Shown: positions 45,018-55,186 of the stretch, one piece after another
Position numbering within the stretch: the stretch's first letter is position 1
Layout: each line of letters begins with the position of its first letter
Assembly (NCBI RefSeq): GCF_900113835.1
Contig: NZ_FOQV01000001.1
Location: 124,001-188,000 of the forward strand
DNA: 64,000 nt
Direction of reading: 5' to 3'
Origin: Allobosea sp. OK403
GTDB taxonomy: Bacteria; Pseudomonadota; Alphaproteobacteria; Rhizobiales; Beijerinckiaceae
Translations under genes and position numbers: made by a program
The notes under the pieces: model-generated
What the model was told of the DNA's origin: nothing
Database searches by the model: none
The model's input: the letters and a program-made list of their open reading frames with translations, nothing else

Positions 45018-45296
45018 ATGCAGGAGGTGACGGCCAGTGTCCTGCTCACCAACAAGGTCGGGCTCCATGCCCGGCCCTCGGTGAAGCTGACCCAGACCGC
45101 CAAGCGCTTCGGCTCGCGCATCGAGGTGGCCACCAGTGCGGCTGGTCCATGGACCGACGCCAAGAGCCCGGTGAAAATCATGCGGGTCAAGGCGTCACAG
45201 GGCGAGATGCTGCATTTCAAGGCCAGCGGCGAAGACGCACCGGCCGCGCTGGCCGCGCTGGTCGAGATCGTCGCCCGCAAGTTCGACGAGGAGTGA
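45018..45296 (+). CDS. HPr-type phosphocarrier protein
   Basis: This 92-residue HPr has the active-site His17 in KVGLHARPSVK and a regulatory-position Ser (S50, in DAKSPVK). GGAGGTGACGG is part of its own first codons, and translation initiates from ATG 45018 about 37 bases after dhaM. In this operon it should receive phosphate from the adjacent enzyme I and pass it to DhaM, a dedicated relay separate from any global nitrogen-PTS HPr. Confidence 0.88.
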   Translation: MQEVTASVLLTNKVGLHARPSVKLTQTAKRFGSRIEVATSAAGPWTDAKSPVKIMRVKASQGEMLHFKASGEDAPAALAALVEIVARKFDEE

Positions 45297-45302
45297 GCGG
45301 TG

Positions 45303-46903
<1,601 letters not shown>

Positions 46904-46907
<4 letters not shown>

Positions 46908-47359
46908 CCAGCCCCGAAACGATCCCGACCGACACATCGCCGCTGGCCACCTACAAGGCGATCCTGCGCGCGGTCATCGAAAACCGCCCCTCCGGCACCA
47001 GACAGCGCCTCGCCGAAGCCATCGGCAAGAACCGCAGCTTCATTTCGCAGATCATCAACCCCGCCTATGCCACGCCCGTGCCGGTCCAGCATCTGGAGAC
47101 GATCTTCCACGTCTGCCATTTTGCGCCGCCGGAACGGCAGGCCTTCCTGAACGCCTATCAGGCCGCGCATCCGGGGCGCCTGGAGGTGGTCGATACCGAA
47201 CGTCCCATGCGCCGGCTGGTGATTGAATTGCCGGATTTCGGTAGCCCCGACCTGAATGCGCGCGCCGACCACATCGTGCTGGGGGTCGCGCGCGGCCTGG
47301 TGTCGCTCATTGCAACCAATGACGATGAAGAAGCCGAAACACCGAGGGGAAGCCCATGA
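46904..47359 (+). CDS. Small HTH regulator within the Dha operon
   Basis: This 151-residue protein has a helix-turn-helix at about residues 33-60 (TRQRLAEAIGKNRSFISQII) and a C-terminal half without a recognised ligand domain. It overlaps both the enzyme I gene and dhaK by four bases, so it is made together with them. Known Dha operons use DhaR or DhaS regulators; this protein resembles neither in length or layout. It could sense the kinase or PTS state and bind the dyad at 38091-38118; that is inference. Confidence 0.75.
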
Positions 47360-48342
47360 AGAAGCTGATCAACGCGGTCGACAGCATCCTGTCGGAGAGC
47401 CTTCAGGGACTGGAAGTCATCCATGGTGATATCCTCGTCCTCGCTGAAGACGAGAAATTCGTCCGACGCAAGACACTGACGGACGGCAAGGTGGCGCTGA
47501 TCTCGGGTGGCGGTTCCGGCCATGAGCCACTTCACGCCGGCTTTGTCGGCCTCGGCATGCTCGATGCGGCCTGCCCGGGGCAGGTCTTCACCTCGCCGAC
47601 GCCTGACCAGATGCTGGCCGCGTTGACTGCCGTCGAGACCGGCGCCGGCTCGCTCTTCATCGTCAAGAACTACGAAGGCGATGTCATGAATTTCGAGATG
47701 GCGGCCGAGATGGCCGAGGGGAAAATCGCGACGGTCGTCACCGATGACGACGTGGCCGTCCCAAAATCGACCTGGTCAACCGGCCGACGTGGCGTCGCCG
47801 GCACGATGATCGTCGAGAAGATGGTGGGCGCGGCAGCCGAGCAGCGCCGCGACCTGAATGCGTTGAAGGCACTCGGCGACGAGGTCAATCGGCGCACCCG
47901 CTCAATGGGCGTGGCGCTGAGCTCCTGTACAGTGCCTGCGGCTGGCAAGCCGACCTTCACGCTGGGCGACGACGAGATGGAGATCGGCGTCGGTATCCAT
48001 GGCGAGCCGGGCCGGCGGCGCGTGAAGCTCGCCTCCGCCGACGCCATAGCCGACGAGATGATGGGCGCGATCCTCGACGACCTGGCGCCGGCGCGTGGCA
48101 CGCCCTGCCTGCTCCTGGTCAATGGCTTCGGTGGTACGCCGAGCATGGAGCTCTACCTGATGGCCAATGCCGCAAGGCGCATCATGACGGGGCGTGGTTT
48201 GCCCATCGCCCGCGGGCTGGTCGGCTCCTATGTCACCTCTCTGGACATGGCCGGCTGTTCCCTGACCGTGACTGCGCTGGACGACAGCCTGATCCAGCTC
48301 TGGGACGCGCCGGTCCACACGGCTGCGCTGCGCTGGGGGTAG
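47356..48342 (+). CDS. dhaK: Dihydroxyacetone kinase, substrate-binding subunit DhaK
   Basis: This 328-residue subunit binds dihydroxyacetone covalently as a hemiaminal. The key His residues align with known DhaK: His56 in ISGGGSGHEPLH and the covalent His215 in IGVGIHGEPG. It also has KNYEGDVMNFEMA and a C-terminal APVHTAALRWG. Of normal length, it closes the operon; a dispersed repeat begins inside its stop codon. Together with DhaL and DhaM it makes dihydroxyacetone phosphate at the expense of PEP. Confidence 0.9.
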   Translation: MKKLINAVDSILSESLQGLEVIHGDILVLAEDEKFVRRKTLTDGKVALISGGGSGHEPLHAGFVGLGMLDAACPGQVFTSPTPDQMLAALTAVETGAGSLFIVKNYEGDVMNFEMAAEMAEGKIATVVTDDDVAVPKSTWSTGRRGVAGTMIVEKMVGAAAEQRRDLNALKALGDEVNRRTRSMGVALSSCTVPAAGKPTFTLGDDEMEIGVGIHGEPGRRRVKLASADAIADEMMGAILDDLAPARGTPCLLLVNGFGGTPSMELYLMANAARRIMTGRGLPIARGLVGSYVTSLDMAGCSLTVTALDDSLIQLWDAPVHTAALRWG

Positions 48343-48437
48343 AGCAGGATGCGAAAAAGTGGGAACCGGTTTTTCGCATTGATCCGGCTCTAGTGCATTT
48401 TCGAGCGAAGTGGACACCGGTTCGCGTGAAGACGATG
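48341..48437. repeat. Dispersed intergenic repeat, ATGCGAAAAAGTGGG type
   Basis: It contains GATGCGAAAAAGTGGGAACC with TTTTTCGCAT pairing, then TTTTCGAGCGAAGTGG. It shares modules with the repeats at 17406, 49330 and 55187 and starts at the dhaK stop codon. Confidence 0.8.
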
Positions 48438-48497
48438 CGATACTGGTTATGGGATGGCTTTTGCCGATAAGTGTTCCGCAAAACGGGTGTGATCGGC

Positions 48498-49328
48498 ATG
48501 AGTGCATTTGCAGAACGCAAGATCGACTGCCACGTCCACGTCCTGGACCCTGCGCGGTTCCCTTACGCGCCGGATGTAAAATACCAGCCATCGGGTCAGG
48601 AGATCGGCACCGCAGAGCAATTGGCGGCTGTCCGCAATTTCTACGGCGTCGAACATTGCCTCATCGTCGGCCCGAACTCCGGCTACGGAAACGACAATCG
48701 CTGCCTGCTGGACGCGATCAGACGCGGCAATGGCAGCTATAAAGGCATCGCGGTCGTGCCAAACACGTGCGATCGAGAAACGCTCATGGCCCTGCAGGCG
48801 ATGGGGATAGTCGGGATCGCCATCAACGCGACCTATCACAGCGTCGAATACTATGCCGACATCGGTCCGCTGATCGGCCATCTCGAAGCGCTCGGCATGT
48901 ATCTGCAGATTCAGACGGAAGGCGATCAGTTTCTCGGCTTGCTGCCGCATATCGAGGATCGCGCCGTGAGAATCCTCATCGACCATTGCGGGAGGCCGAT
49001 CATTGCCGATGGGCTGAAACAGCCGGGGTTTGCCGCGCTATGCCGCCTTGGCGCCGGCGGACGATGCTTCGTCAAACTCTCCGGCTTCGCCAAGTTCTCG
49101 CAGGAGCGCTTTCCGCACCGCGATGTCTGGCCTTTCATAGAGGCGCTGGTCGAAGCGTACAGCCTCGATGGCTGCATGTGGGCCTCCGACTGGCCACATC
49201 TTCGCGCGCCGGAGCGGCTGGATTACGGGCCGTTGCTGCAGATGGTCGATCTGCTGTTTCCGCGTGCCGCAGACCGAGCCAAGCTGCTGTGGGATACGCC
49301 GATGCGCCTGTTCCAATTCGGCGCGTGA
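48498..49328 (+). CDS. Amidohydrolase-2 family metal-dependent hydrolase
   Basis: This 276-residue TIM-barrel hydrolase of the 2-pyrone-4,6-dicarboxylate lactonase/amidohydrolase-2 group has its metal site in IDCHVHVLDP near the N-terminus, ILIDHCGRP in the middle and MWASDWPH near the end. Such enzymes hydrolyse lactones or decarboxylate dicarboxylic acids. The ATG at 48498 starts the family-like sequence; the frame opens at 48471. It lies between two repeat blocks, upstream of a convergent shikimate dehydrogenase gene. Related genes often accompany aromatic-acid catabolism. Confidence 0.78.
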   Translation: MSAFAERKIDCHVHVLDPARFPYAPDVKYQPSGQEIGTAEQLAAVRNFYGVEHCLIVGPNSGYGNDNRCLLDAIRRGNGSYKGIAVVPNTCDRETLMALQAMGIVGIAINATYHSVEYYADIGPLIGHLEALGMYLQIQTEGDQFLGLLPHIEDRAVRILIDHCGRPIIADGLKQPGFAALCRLGAGGRCFVKLSGFAKFSQERFPHRDVWPFIEALVEAYSLDGCMWASDWPHLRAPERLDYGPLLQMVDLLFPRAADRAKLLWDTPMRLFQFGA

Positions 49329-49329
49329 C

Positions 49330-49455
49330 AAGAGCCGGATGATTTCAGCTGGGATCACCAAGTGATCCCATCTGAAATCTGAATCCGTCTCTCAACTAAG
49401 AGTTAGAGCAGGATCAATGCGAAAAACCGGTTCCCACTTTTTCGCATCCTGCTCT
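49330..49455. repeat. Dispersed intergenic repeat with long hairpin
   Basis: Starting at the amidohydrolase stop, it has a hairpin at 49342-49378 with 17-base arms (one mismatch, CAA loop), then AATCCGTCTCTC and ATGCGAAAAACCGG/TTTTTCGCAT. It matches the right half of the repeat at 17406-17685, but the hairpin stems differ while keeping their pairing. Confidence 0.8.
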
Positions 49456-49459
49456 TGCC

Positions 49460-50296
49460 TCAGAGCGTCGCCTCGATGGCGGCGCGCAGGCCCGGCGTGA
49501 TCTCGGGCATGACGCCGAACCAATTCTTGAACGCCGGCCGCGCCTGATTGAGCAACATCCCAAGACCATTCACAGTGCGGTTGCCCCGCGCGCGCGCCGC
49601 GGCGAGCAGCGGCGTTTCCCGGGGCACGTAGATCAGGTCCGAGACGACGGTCGATGAAGGCAGCTTGGCGAGGTCAAGATCGAGCGCCTGCTCCTTGCCC
49701 ATGCCCTGATTGGTCGTGTTGACGAGGAGGGCGGCCTCCGCGATGGCATCGTGCCGCCGATCCCAGGACAGAACCTTCACACCGAATTCCGCCGCAAGCT
49801 GCTCGGCCCGCGCCGAGGAGCGATTGCAGACGCGAATATCCGTGGCGCCACGATCAGCAAGGCCGGCGATGACAGCCCGTGCGCCGCCGCCTGCGCCGAT
49901 GACGATCACCGGCCCCGCATCCGCCGTCCAGCCCGGCACTTCCTGTGCAAGCGACTCAGCGTATCCGAACGCTTCAAAATTGTGTCCTTCGAGACTTCCG
50001 TCCGGGGCGACGATGACGCAATTCATGGCGCCGATCTGGCGCGCGATGGGAGAGACACGATCGACGATGGACAGCGCCAGCTCCTTGAGGGGCATCGTCA
50101 GGTTGCAGCCGGAAAAGCCGAGGGCGGGTAGCGCCCGCAACGCCGCCGCCAGCCCCTCCGGTTTCACCGCAAGCGGGACATAAACGCCACTCAGGCCATG
50201 CTCCCGCAGCCAATAATTATGCAGCACGGGCGAGCGCGAATGCATGATGGGGTAGCCCATCACGCCGGCCATCAAATAGCGATCAGGCTGCTGCAT
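49460..50296 (-). CDS. Shikimate dehydrogenase-like protein (second AroE homologue)
   Basis: This 278-residue AroE-family protein has substrate segment MGYPIMHSRSPVLHN, catalytic Lys in NLTMPLKELAL, Asn in GAMNCVIV and nucleotide motif VIGAGGGARAVIAGL. GGGAGA seven bases before the ATG at 50296 fixes the start, although the frame runs on to 50536 through unrelated remnant DNA. It differs from the operon copy at 28959 in the conserved Asp region (GHNFEAFGY in place of GYNTDASGF), which may change activity. Upstream lie remnants of livH and gntR. Confidence 0.8.
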   Translation of the reverse strand: MQQPDRYLMAGVMGYPIMHSRSPVLHNYWLREHGLSGVYVPLAVKPEGLAAALRALPALGFSGCNLTMPLKELALSIVDRVSPIARQIGAMNCVIVAPDGSLEGHNFEAFGYAESLAQEVPGWTADAGPVIVIGAGGGARAVIAGLADRGATDIRVCNRSSARAEQLAAEFGVKVLSWDRRHDAIAEAALLVNTTNQGMGKEQALDLDLAKLPSSTVVSDLIYVPRETPLLAAARARGNRTVNGLGMLLNQARPAFKNWFGVMPEITPGLRAAIEATL

Positions 50297-50429
50297 GCTC
50301 GTCTCCCGAAGCAGTGGCGCGCTCACGCCTTCACTCTCGCTTCGATGCCAGGGACGTCGGATGGCGTCACCGGCATGACGATGATCAACGACACGAAAGC
50401 GTGCACATCCTTGTCGGTGCCGCTGCAAA

Positions 50430-50536
50430 ACCGCAAGATTGGATTTGCCCGGCGCATCGAAACCAGGGCTGCATAGTTCCGGGCCGACGCTCTCGGCCAC
50501 GCCGACCAGCAAGCCGCCGAGAATGGGGCCGGGCAA
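50430..50536 (-). pseudogene. Remnant of a livH-type permease gene
   Basis: The reverse strand encodes GPILGGLLVGVAESVGPE, a segment typical of the C-terminal part of LivH permeases, followed by unrelated sequence. No start or intact frame remains. It suggests a second Liv importer once stood upstream of the shikimate dehydrogenase-like gene at 49460. Confidence 0.55.
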
Positions 50537-50549
50537 ACGGCTGATTCAA

Positions 50550-50662
50550 CGACGTCGGCGCCGGCCCATTTCTGTGGGCCTTCATTGCCGATGAAGCGCA
50601 ACGCTTGATTCGGGCCCGCAGCGTCTCGCGCGTGTGCATCAGCGCTGGGGTGCCCGAGGCCG
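50550..50662 (-). pseudogene. Remnant of a gntR-family gene (ligand domain part)
   Basis: About 113 bases align with 53131-53243 of the intact gntR gene with roughly 85 percent identity by eye. The shared part includes the stretch encoding RLRFIGNEGPQKWAG. A missing base near 50603 breaks the frame. Neither end of the gene is present. Confidence 0.7.
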
Positions 50663-50664
50663 AT

Positions 50665-52164
50665 TCAGGCGCGCTGGGTCGGCCGGGTCTCGTCTTGCTC
50701 GCCGGCCGCGCCCTTGATCCGCACGACCGAGACCGAGCAATGCGCCTCCGCGACGACCTTGGTCGAAACACTGCCGAGATGGCGGCGCAGCGCCGAAGAG
50801 GAGCGGGCGCCGATGACAATGTGGTCGATCTGGTTGTGCTCGGCATAGCGCAGCACCGCATCGGCGGCGCTCACCGCCTCGATGACGTGATAGCTGACAC
50901 GCTCCTCGCTCAGATGCAGTGGCCGCGCCCAGTCTTTCAGCGCGACCAGCCGCTTCACGTAGATCGAGTTGCCCTTGGAGTCGGCGTATTGGGTTTCCTT
51001 GACCAGATCCGTCTTGATCACGGTCAGGCAGGCGAGCCAGGAATCCGGCCGCGCCGCGAGAAGCCGCTGCGTCTCGGCCAATATCGCCGCCGCCAACGGG
51101 GTGGCTCCATCCGACAAATCGACGGCGGTGAGCACGATCGAAGGTCCGGCCCGGCGGCTGCCTTCCGCCGCCGTTCCAACCAGTGCCGCCTCGCTGGGGC
51201 GGTCGAACAGCTGCTTCAGCCAGCCGAGAATTCCGCCTGGTCTGGCGCGGTTTGAGCGTGGCAGCACGACCTGGTCGGGGTTGCGCAGATCGAAGATGAG
51301 CTTGGCGGCGTCGGCGTAACGCCGGCTACGATCGACCTCGAGGCAGCGCGCCACGATCGCTTCGAGCCAGGCCGGAATGTCGGGCCTGATCGCGCGCATG
51401 GGGCGTGGCGCATGATAGAGGCGCCGCTTCATGCCGGCGGTGGTCGAGGGCCTTCCAAAGGGCTCCTCGCCCGTCGCAAGCTGATAAAGCATGCAGCCGA
51501 GCGCGAAGAGATCGCTGGCGGGGTCGGTCCGGTCGCCCAGCACCTGTTCGGGGGCGATATAGGCGGGCGTGCCCATCGGCACCGCGCTTTCCTCGCCGAG
51601 CAGGTCCGGCAGATCAGCGTGTCGCGCCAGGCCGAAATCCAGCAGCACCGCGCCGCGTTCTGCCAGGATCACGTTCTGCGGCTTGAGGTCGAGATGGACG
51701 ACGCTCTGGCGATGGAGGTCCGTGAGCGCCGTGCCGATCGCGATGCCGATCCGCACCACCTCTTCGACGGGAAGCGGTGCGGCCTCAGTGCGTTTCGCCA
51801 GGCTCACGCCCGCGACGAATTCCATGGCGAGATAGGGCAGCTCGGCGAGATCGCCGGAGGCGATGAAGCGCGGCACATGCGAGCCGGAGAGCCGCTTCAG
51901 GATCATCTCCTCGACCTCGTAGCCGATGATCACCGAAACGTCCTGCCCGGGATCGAGGAACGGGATCTTGAGGATGAGGGGAAAATCGAAATCCGCGTGC
52001 CGCGCCCGCCACAGCGACGCCATGCCGCCGGAGGGGAGCTGCTCGATCAGTTCGAAGCCGTCGATCTCGGAGCCGGTCTTGATCTTGGAGCCGGTCTTGA
52101 TTTCGGAGACAGTCTTGATTTCGGAGACAGTCTTGGGTCGTTCCACGGTGTCCTCCCTCCTCAT
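50665..52164 (-). CDS. Ser/Thr protein kinase fused to universal stress protein domain
   Basis: This 499-residue protein has a Hanks-type kinase domain (about 35-300): glycine loop LPSGGMASLW, ATP-binding Lys66, catalytic loop HLDLKPQN with Asp159 (Leu replaces the usual Arg, so non-RD type), and DFG at 176-178. A USP domain (about 345-490) follows, with IVIGARSSSALRRHLGS. No transmembrane segment was seen, so it is probably cytoplasmic. Four KT[VG]S[EK]I repeats precede the kinase, encoded by 18-base tandem units. It overlaps the upstream phosphatase gene by four bases (ATGA), suggesting a paired signalling module. Confidence 0.86.
   Translation of the reverse strand: MRREDTVERPKTVSEIKTVSEIKTGSKIKTGSEIDGFELIEQLPSGGMASLWRARHADFDFPLILKIPFLDPGQDVSVIIGYEVEEMILKRLSGSHVPRFIASGDLAELPYLAMEFVAGVSLAKRTEAAPLPVEEVVRIGIAIGTALTDLHRQSVVHLDLKPQNVILAERGAVLLDFGLARHADLPDLLGEESAVPMGTPAYIAPEQVLGDRTDPASDLFALGCMLYQLATGEEPFGRPSTTAGMKRRLYHAPRPMRAIRPDIPAWLEAIVARCLEVDRSRRYADAAKLIFDLRNPDQVVLPRSNRARPGGILGWLKQLFDRPSEAALVGTAAEGSRRAGPSIVLTAVDLSDGATPLAAAILAETQRLLAARPDSWLACLTVIKTDLVKETQYADSKGNSIYVKRLVALKDWARPLHLSEERVSYHVIEAVSAADAVLRYAEHNQIDHIVIGARSSSALRRHLGSVSTKVVAEAHCSVSVVRIKGAAGEQDETRPTQRA
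52063..52134. repeat. Four 18-base tandem units inside the kinase gene
   Basis: Units start at 52063, 52081, 52099 and 52117 and encode the hexapeptides KTGSEI, KTGSKI, KTVSEI and KTVSEI on the reverse strand. The last two are identical. The repeat is in frame and could vary in number without breaking the kinase. Confidence 0.85.
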
Positions 52165-52901
52165 CGGCCGATCAGCAGGCGCAGACCCAGCCAGCTGGAG
52201 AGGCCGAGCGTCTTGATCTTGGCCGCTGTCGCCTCGCTGTCATAGGGCACGCGCCGCATCGTCACGCTGGCCTCTTCCAGATCCAGCAGCGCAAAGCACG
52301 CCGCTGGGTTGCCGTCGCGCGGTTGGCCGACGGCCCCTGTGACGATGACATGCCGGTGCCGCGCCAACAGCGGCGCGGCGATTTCGTCGCGTGGGACGAA
52401 CATCGTCGGTCGCCGGTTCGGATGGCTGTAGAACACGGTCGGTCGGTGCGTGTGCCCGCAGCAGATCAGGGGCTCCGTGCTCGCCGCCAGGCAGCGCATC
52501 GCCGCTTCGGGATCGGAGATATAGTCCCAGCTCTCGGGCCGGTAGGCGCTGGCATGGACCCATTGGCAGCCGAAGCGCGTGATCGACAGCGGCAGCGCCG
52601 CAAGGAAGGCGCGGTGGTCGTCGTTCAGCCGCGTGCGGGTCCAGCGTATCGCTTCGCGCGCATTCGGCGTCAGCCTGTCCCTGTCGGAGCGCGCGGCCTC
52701 GTCATGGTTGCCGAGCACGCAGAGCGCGCCGTCGGAGACGAGCCGCGCCACTGTCTCGATCGCAAATTCGGGATCGGGCCCGTAACCGACCAGATCGCCA
52801 AGGACGACGATCTGGTCCGGCGCCAGCTCCTCGACAACATCGAGCACCGCTTCCAGAGCTTCGCGATTGGCATGGATGTCGGAGAGCACCGCGATGCGCA
52901 T
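52161..52901 (-). CDS. Calcineurin-like metallophosphatase paired with the kinase
   Basis: This 246-residue phosphoesterase has the full metal-site series: LSDIHANREAL, LGDLVGYGPDP, LGNHDEAARS, VHASAYRP and CGHTHRP. It is close to the bacterial PPP-like/YfcE-type phosphoesterases that act on phosphoproteins or small phosphodiesters. It starts with ATG 52901 and its stop overlaps the kinase start by four bases, so both are made together. Its direct pairing suggests it reverses the kinase's phosphorylation, which is inference. Confidence 0.86.
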   Translation of the reverse strand: MRIAVLSDIHANREALEAVLDVVEELAPDQIVVLGDLVGYGPDPEFAIETVARLVSDGALCVLGNHDEAARSDRDRLTPNAREAIRWTRTRLNDDHRAFLAALPLSITRFGCQWVHASAYRPESWDYISDPEAAMRCLAASTEPLICCGHTHRPTVFYSHPNRRPTMFVPRDEIAAPLLARHRHVIVTGAVGQPRDGNPAACFALLDLEEASVTMRRVPYDSEATAAKIKTLGLSSWLGLRLLIGR

Positions 52902-53020
52902 GGTGGGTTGGTGTTAGCATCGATGCGGGCGGGGCGTCGAATGGGCTTAAGTCGGACTTGCTTCGGACGCGAAGACGGTCCGCGCTCCGCCACTGCCGGG
53001 GGAAGCTGGCTACTGCCCGA

Positions 53021-53686
53021 TCAGAACACGTCGGCGACGCGCAGCCTGGTCGATTCCATATGCCGGCCGATGACGTCGAGCAGCGCGTCTGCATCGCGCT
53101 TCAGCAGCGCCGCCATCATCTCCTCATGCTCGGCGACGGCGCCGGCCCATTTCTGTGGCCCTTCATTGCCGATGAAGCGCAAGCGCTTGATCCGGGCCTG
53201 CAGCGTCTCATGCATCTCCATCAGCACGGGGTTTCCCGAGGCCGCAACGATGGCGCTGTGGATCGCCTGGTTGAGCTTGAAATATTCGAGCCGGTTGTTG
53301 GATTTGTAGAGCGCCAGCATCCGCTCGTGCAGCACGTTGATCGCTTGAATCGTCGCATCGCTGGCCAGCTCGCAGGCCATGCGGCCGCCGAGCTGTTCCA
53401 GCGTCTTCAGCACCTGCAGGATCTGCGCGAGATCCTTGGCGGTGAATTTGCGCACGATCGCGCCCTTGGCGGGCAGGATCTCGACGAGCCCTTCGCTGGC
53501 GAGCGTCTTGATCGCCTCGCGCAACGGCGTGCGCGAAACCCCGAGCTGCGCGCCGACCTGGCCCTCATTGATGCGCTGGCCGGGTTCGAGCCGGCCTTCG
53601 ATGATCATGTCGCGAAGGCGCTCCAGCACCTCCTCATGCAAGGTGCGGCGCGTGATCCTCGGATACTCGGCCACCGCTTCGCTCAT
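53021..53686 (-). CDS. GntR-family regulator, FadR/FCD subgroup
   Basis: This 221-residue regulator has an N-terminal winged helix (residues 10-75, with EGQVGAQLGVSRTPLREAIKTLASEG) and an FCD ligand domain whose usual metal-binding residues appear in NQAIHSAIVAASGN, AEHEEMMAAL and GRHMES. It overlaps the SAF-domain dehydrogenase gene by four bases and probably represses the divergent catabolic locus through the dyad near 55310. Pieces of close relatives are scattered at 36304, 37919 and 50550. Confidence 0.87.
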   Translation of the reverse strand: MSEAVAEYPRITRRTLHEEVLERLRDMIIEGRLEPGQRINEGQVGAQLGVSRTPLREAIKTLASEGLVEILPAKGAIVRKFTAKDLAQILQVLKTLEQLGGRMACELASDATIQAINVLHERMLALYKSNNRLEYFKLNQAIHSAIVAASGNPVLMEMHETLQARIKRLRFIGNEGPQKWAGAVAEHEEMMAALLKRDADALLDVIGRHMESTRLRVADVF

Positions 53687-55167
53687 CGTGCTGCCATTGC
53701 TCCTGTGCTCGCGCCGTTTACGGCATGGCCTCCCTGCGCTGTCAAACCGGCATCTCCTGCCTTGTCCGCGAAATCTGCCTTGTCCGCGAACAGGGCATCC
53801 TGCCGCCGGCGCATCGCGAGCAAGCCTGAATCCGCGGCGATGTCGACGTCGCCCAGCGCGATCGCCTGGCCGGCCTTGACGGGGGCCACGAGCTTGCGGT
53901 CGGCGGCCAGATAGAACGGGGCAGGGCGGTCCGCGGCGAGGGCAGCGGCAGGACGGACCTCTGCGCCGACGCCCTCGATGCTGTGATGGTGCCCGCCCAT
54001 GGTCAGCACCGTGCCGGCCGCGAGATCGCGCTGCGCCACGGCGACGAGGTCCTGTCGTGGGCGGTAATCGTCGCCATAGCCGGAGCGGCCGAGGCCGGCT
54101 GCGTCGAGGATGGAAGTGGCGACCTCCACCCCCAGCAGATGGCGCGGTAGATACAGCATCGCGGTCTTAGCCTTGCGGCTGACGACATGCCCCTTGCCGG
54201 CGAGCATCTCCCAGGTCTCGGCATTCTCGCAGGCGACGACGACGAAGACGCCACCGGCGAAGCTCGCCTCCTCGGCCAGGCGCAGATGATGGAAGACGTC
54301 GATTCGCCGCGTCCCCGAAAGCAGGCCGCCCTGTGTCTCCTGCGAAAACAGATCGGCTATCTCCGGGATACGCGCCGGCGGGGCATGGAAAGCGGCGGTG
54401 TCGGCGGCAAGATCGGTCGCGTTGGCGACGAGCGTCATCTCGCAGAGATCCGGCACGGCCCGGAGCGGAAAGGCCTGGCCGAGGATGCGCGCGCGTTCAG
54501 CAGAAGTGGCGACGATCGAGCGCTCGCCCGGCAGCCAGTGCTCGCGCAGTTCCGGCAGCAGCCTGGTCACGCCATTGCAGGCGACGGACCCGGTCGCCGC
54601 GTCGAAGACGAAGTCATATTCGCTCGATTTGCCCGCCGCGATCAGCTCCAGCCCCAGAATCTCGGCCCAGCTCACCAGCGCGATCAGCAGGCTGGGCTGG
54701 TCGCCGTCGACGGGGGTGACGACCACGCCCTTGTCGCGGGCGAGGCGGGCAAGACCGGGCCCGACGACGCTGTCGGCCTCCTTGGAGACGAGCGCGACAT
54801 GTTTGCCGGCCTCGATCGCCATCAGGCTGTGGCGGGTCGCAGCCTCGGGGCCGCCCGTCGCCTCGACCAGCATGGCGAAGGGCAGGTCGATCACTGTCTC
54901 CAGCCGTCCCGCTGCGACATGGCGGCCCGCCGCCCAGGCCGCGCGCGCTTCAGCCGCCGTCTCGCAGAGCGCGATCTCGCTGGCCGCGATTCCGGCCGCA
55001 GCAAAGGCGCGCCCGGCCGCTTCCGCCGTCATGTCGACGGCGATGCGCGCATTGACCAAGCGGATGCGGCGCGCCTGGGCAAGGTAGCTGCGGCCAAAGC
55101 CGCCGCTACCAATCAGGCAGGTCTCGATCGGCTGCGTGATGGCGGCGTAATGCGCGTGGAAATTCAT
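53683..55167 (-). CDS. SAF-domain homoserine dehydrogenase-like oxidoreductase (COG4091 type)
   Basis: This 494-residue protein has a Rossmann domain (CLIGSGGFGRSYLAQ near residues 16-30), a homoserine dehydrogenase-like middle (VALVSKEADSVVGPGL, VDGDQPSLLIALVSWA) and a C-terminal SAF/antifreeze-like domain (about 390-470). GGAGA precedes the ATG at 55167; a longer frame to 55326 covers the operator region. It is co-transcribed with gntR and divergent from a PdxA-like dehydrogenase and TctCBA. It probably oxidises a hydroxylated acid in the same pathway. The reaction is not known to me. Confidence 0.75.
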   Translation of the reverse strand: MNFHAHYAAITQPIETCLIGSGGFGRSYLAQARRIRLVNARIAVDMTAEAAGRAFAAAGIAASEIALCETAAEARAAWAAGRHVAAGRLETVIDLPFAMLVEATGGPEAATRHSLMAIEAGKHVALVSKEADSVVGPGLARLARDKGVVVTPVDGDQPSLLIALVSWAEILGLELIAAGKSSEYDFVFDAATGSVACNGVTRLLPELREHWLPGERSIVATSAERARILGQAFPLRAVPDLCEMTLVANATDLAADTAAFHAPPARIPEIADLFSQETQGGLLSGTRRIDVFHHLRLAEEASFAGGVFVVVACENAETWEMLAGKGHVVSRKAKTAMLYLPRHLLGVEVATSILDAAGLGRSGYGDDYRPRQDLVAVAQRDLAAGTVLTMGGHHHSIEGVGAEVRPAAALAADRPAPFYLAADRKLVAPVKAGQAIALGDVDIAADSGLLAMRRRQDALFADKADFADKAGDAGLTAQGGHAVNGASTGAMAAR

Positions 55168-55186
55168 CGTCGTCTCTTCTCCCCGG

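Noticed and set aside
52063..52134. Short regular repeats considered as a CRISPR array
   Set aside because: Units are 18 bases without spacers and lie in frame within the kinase gene.
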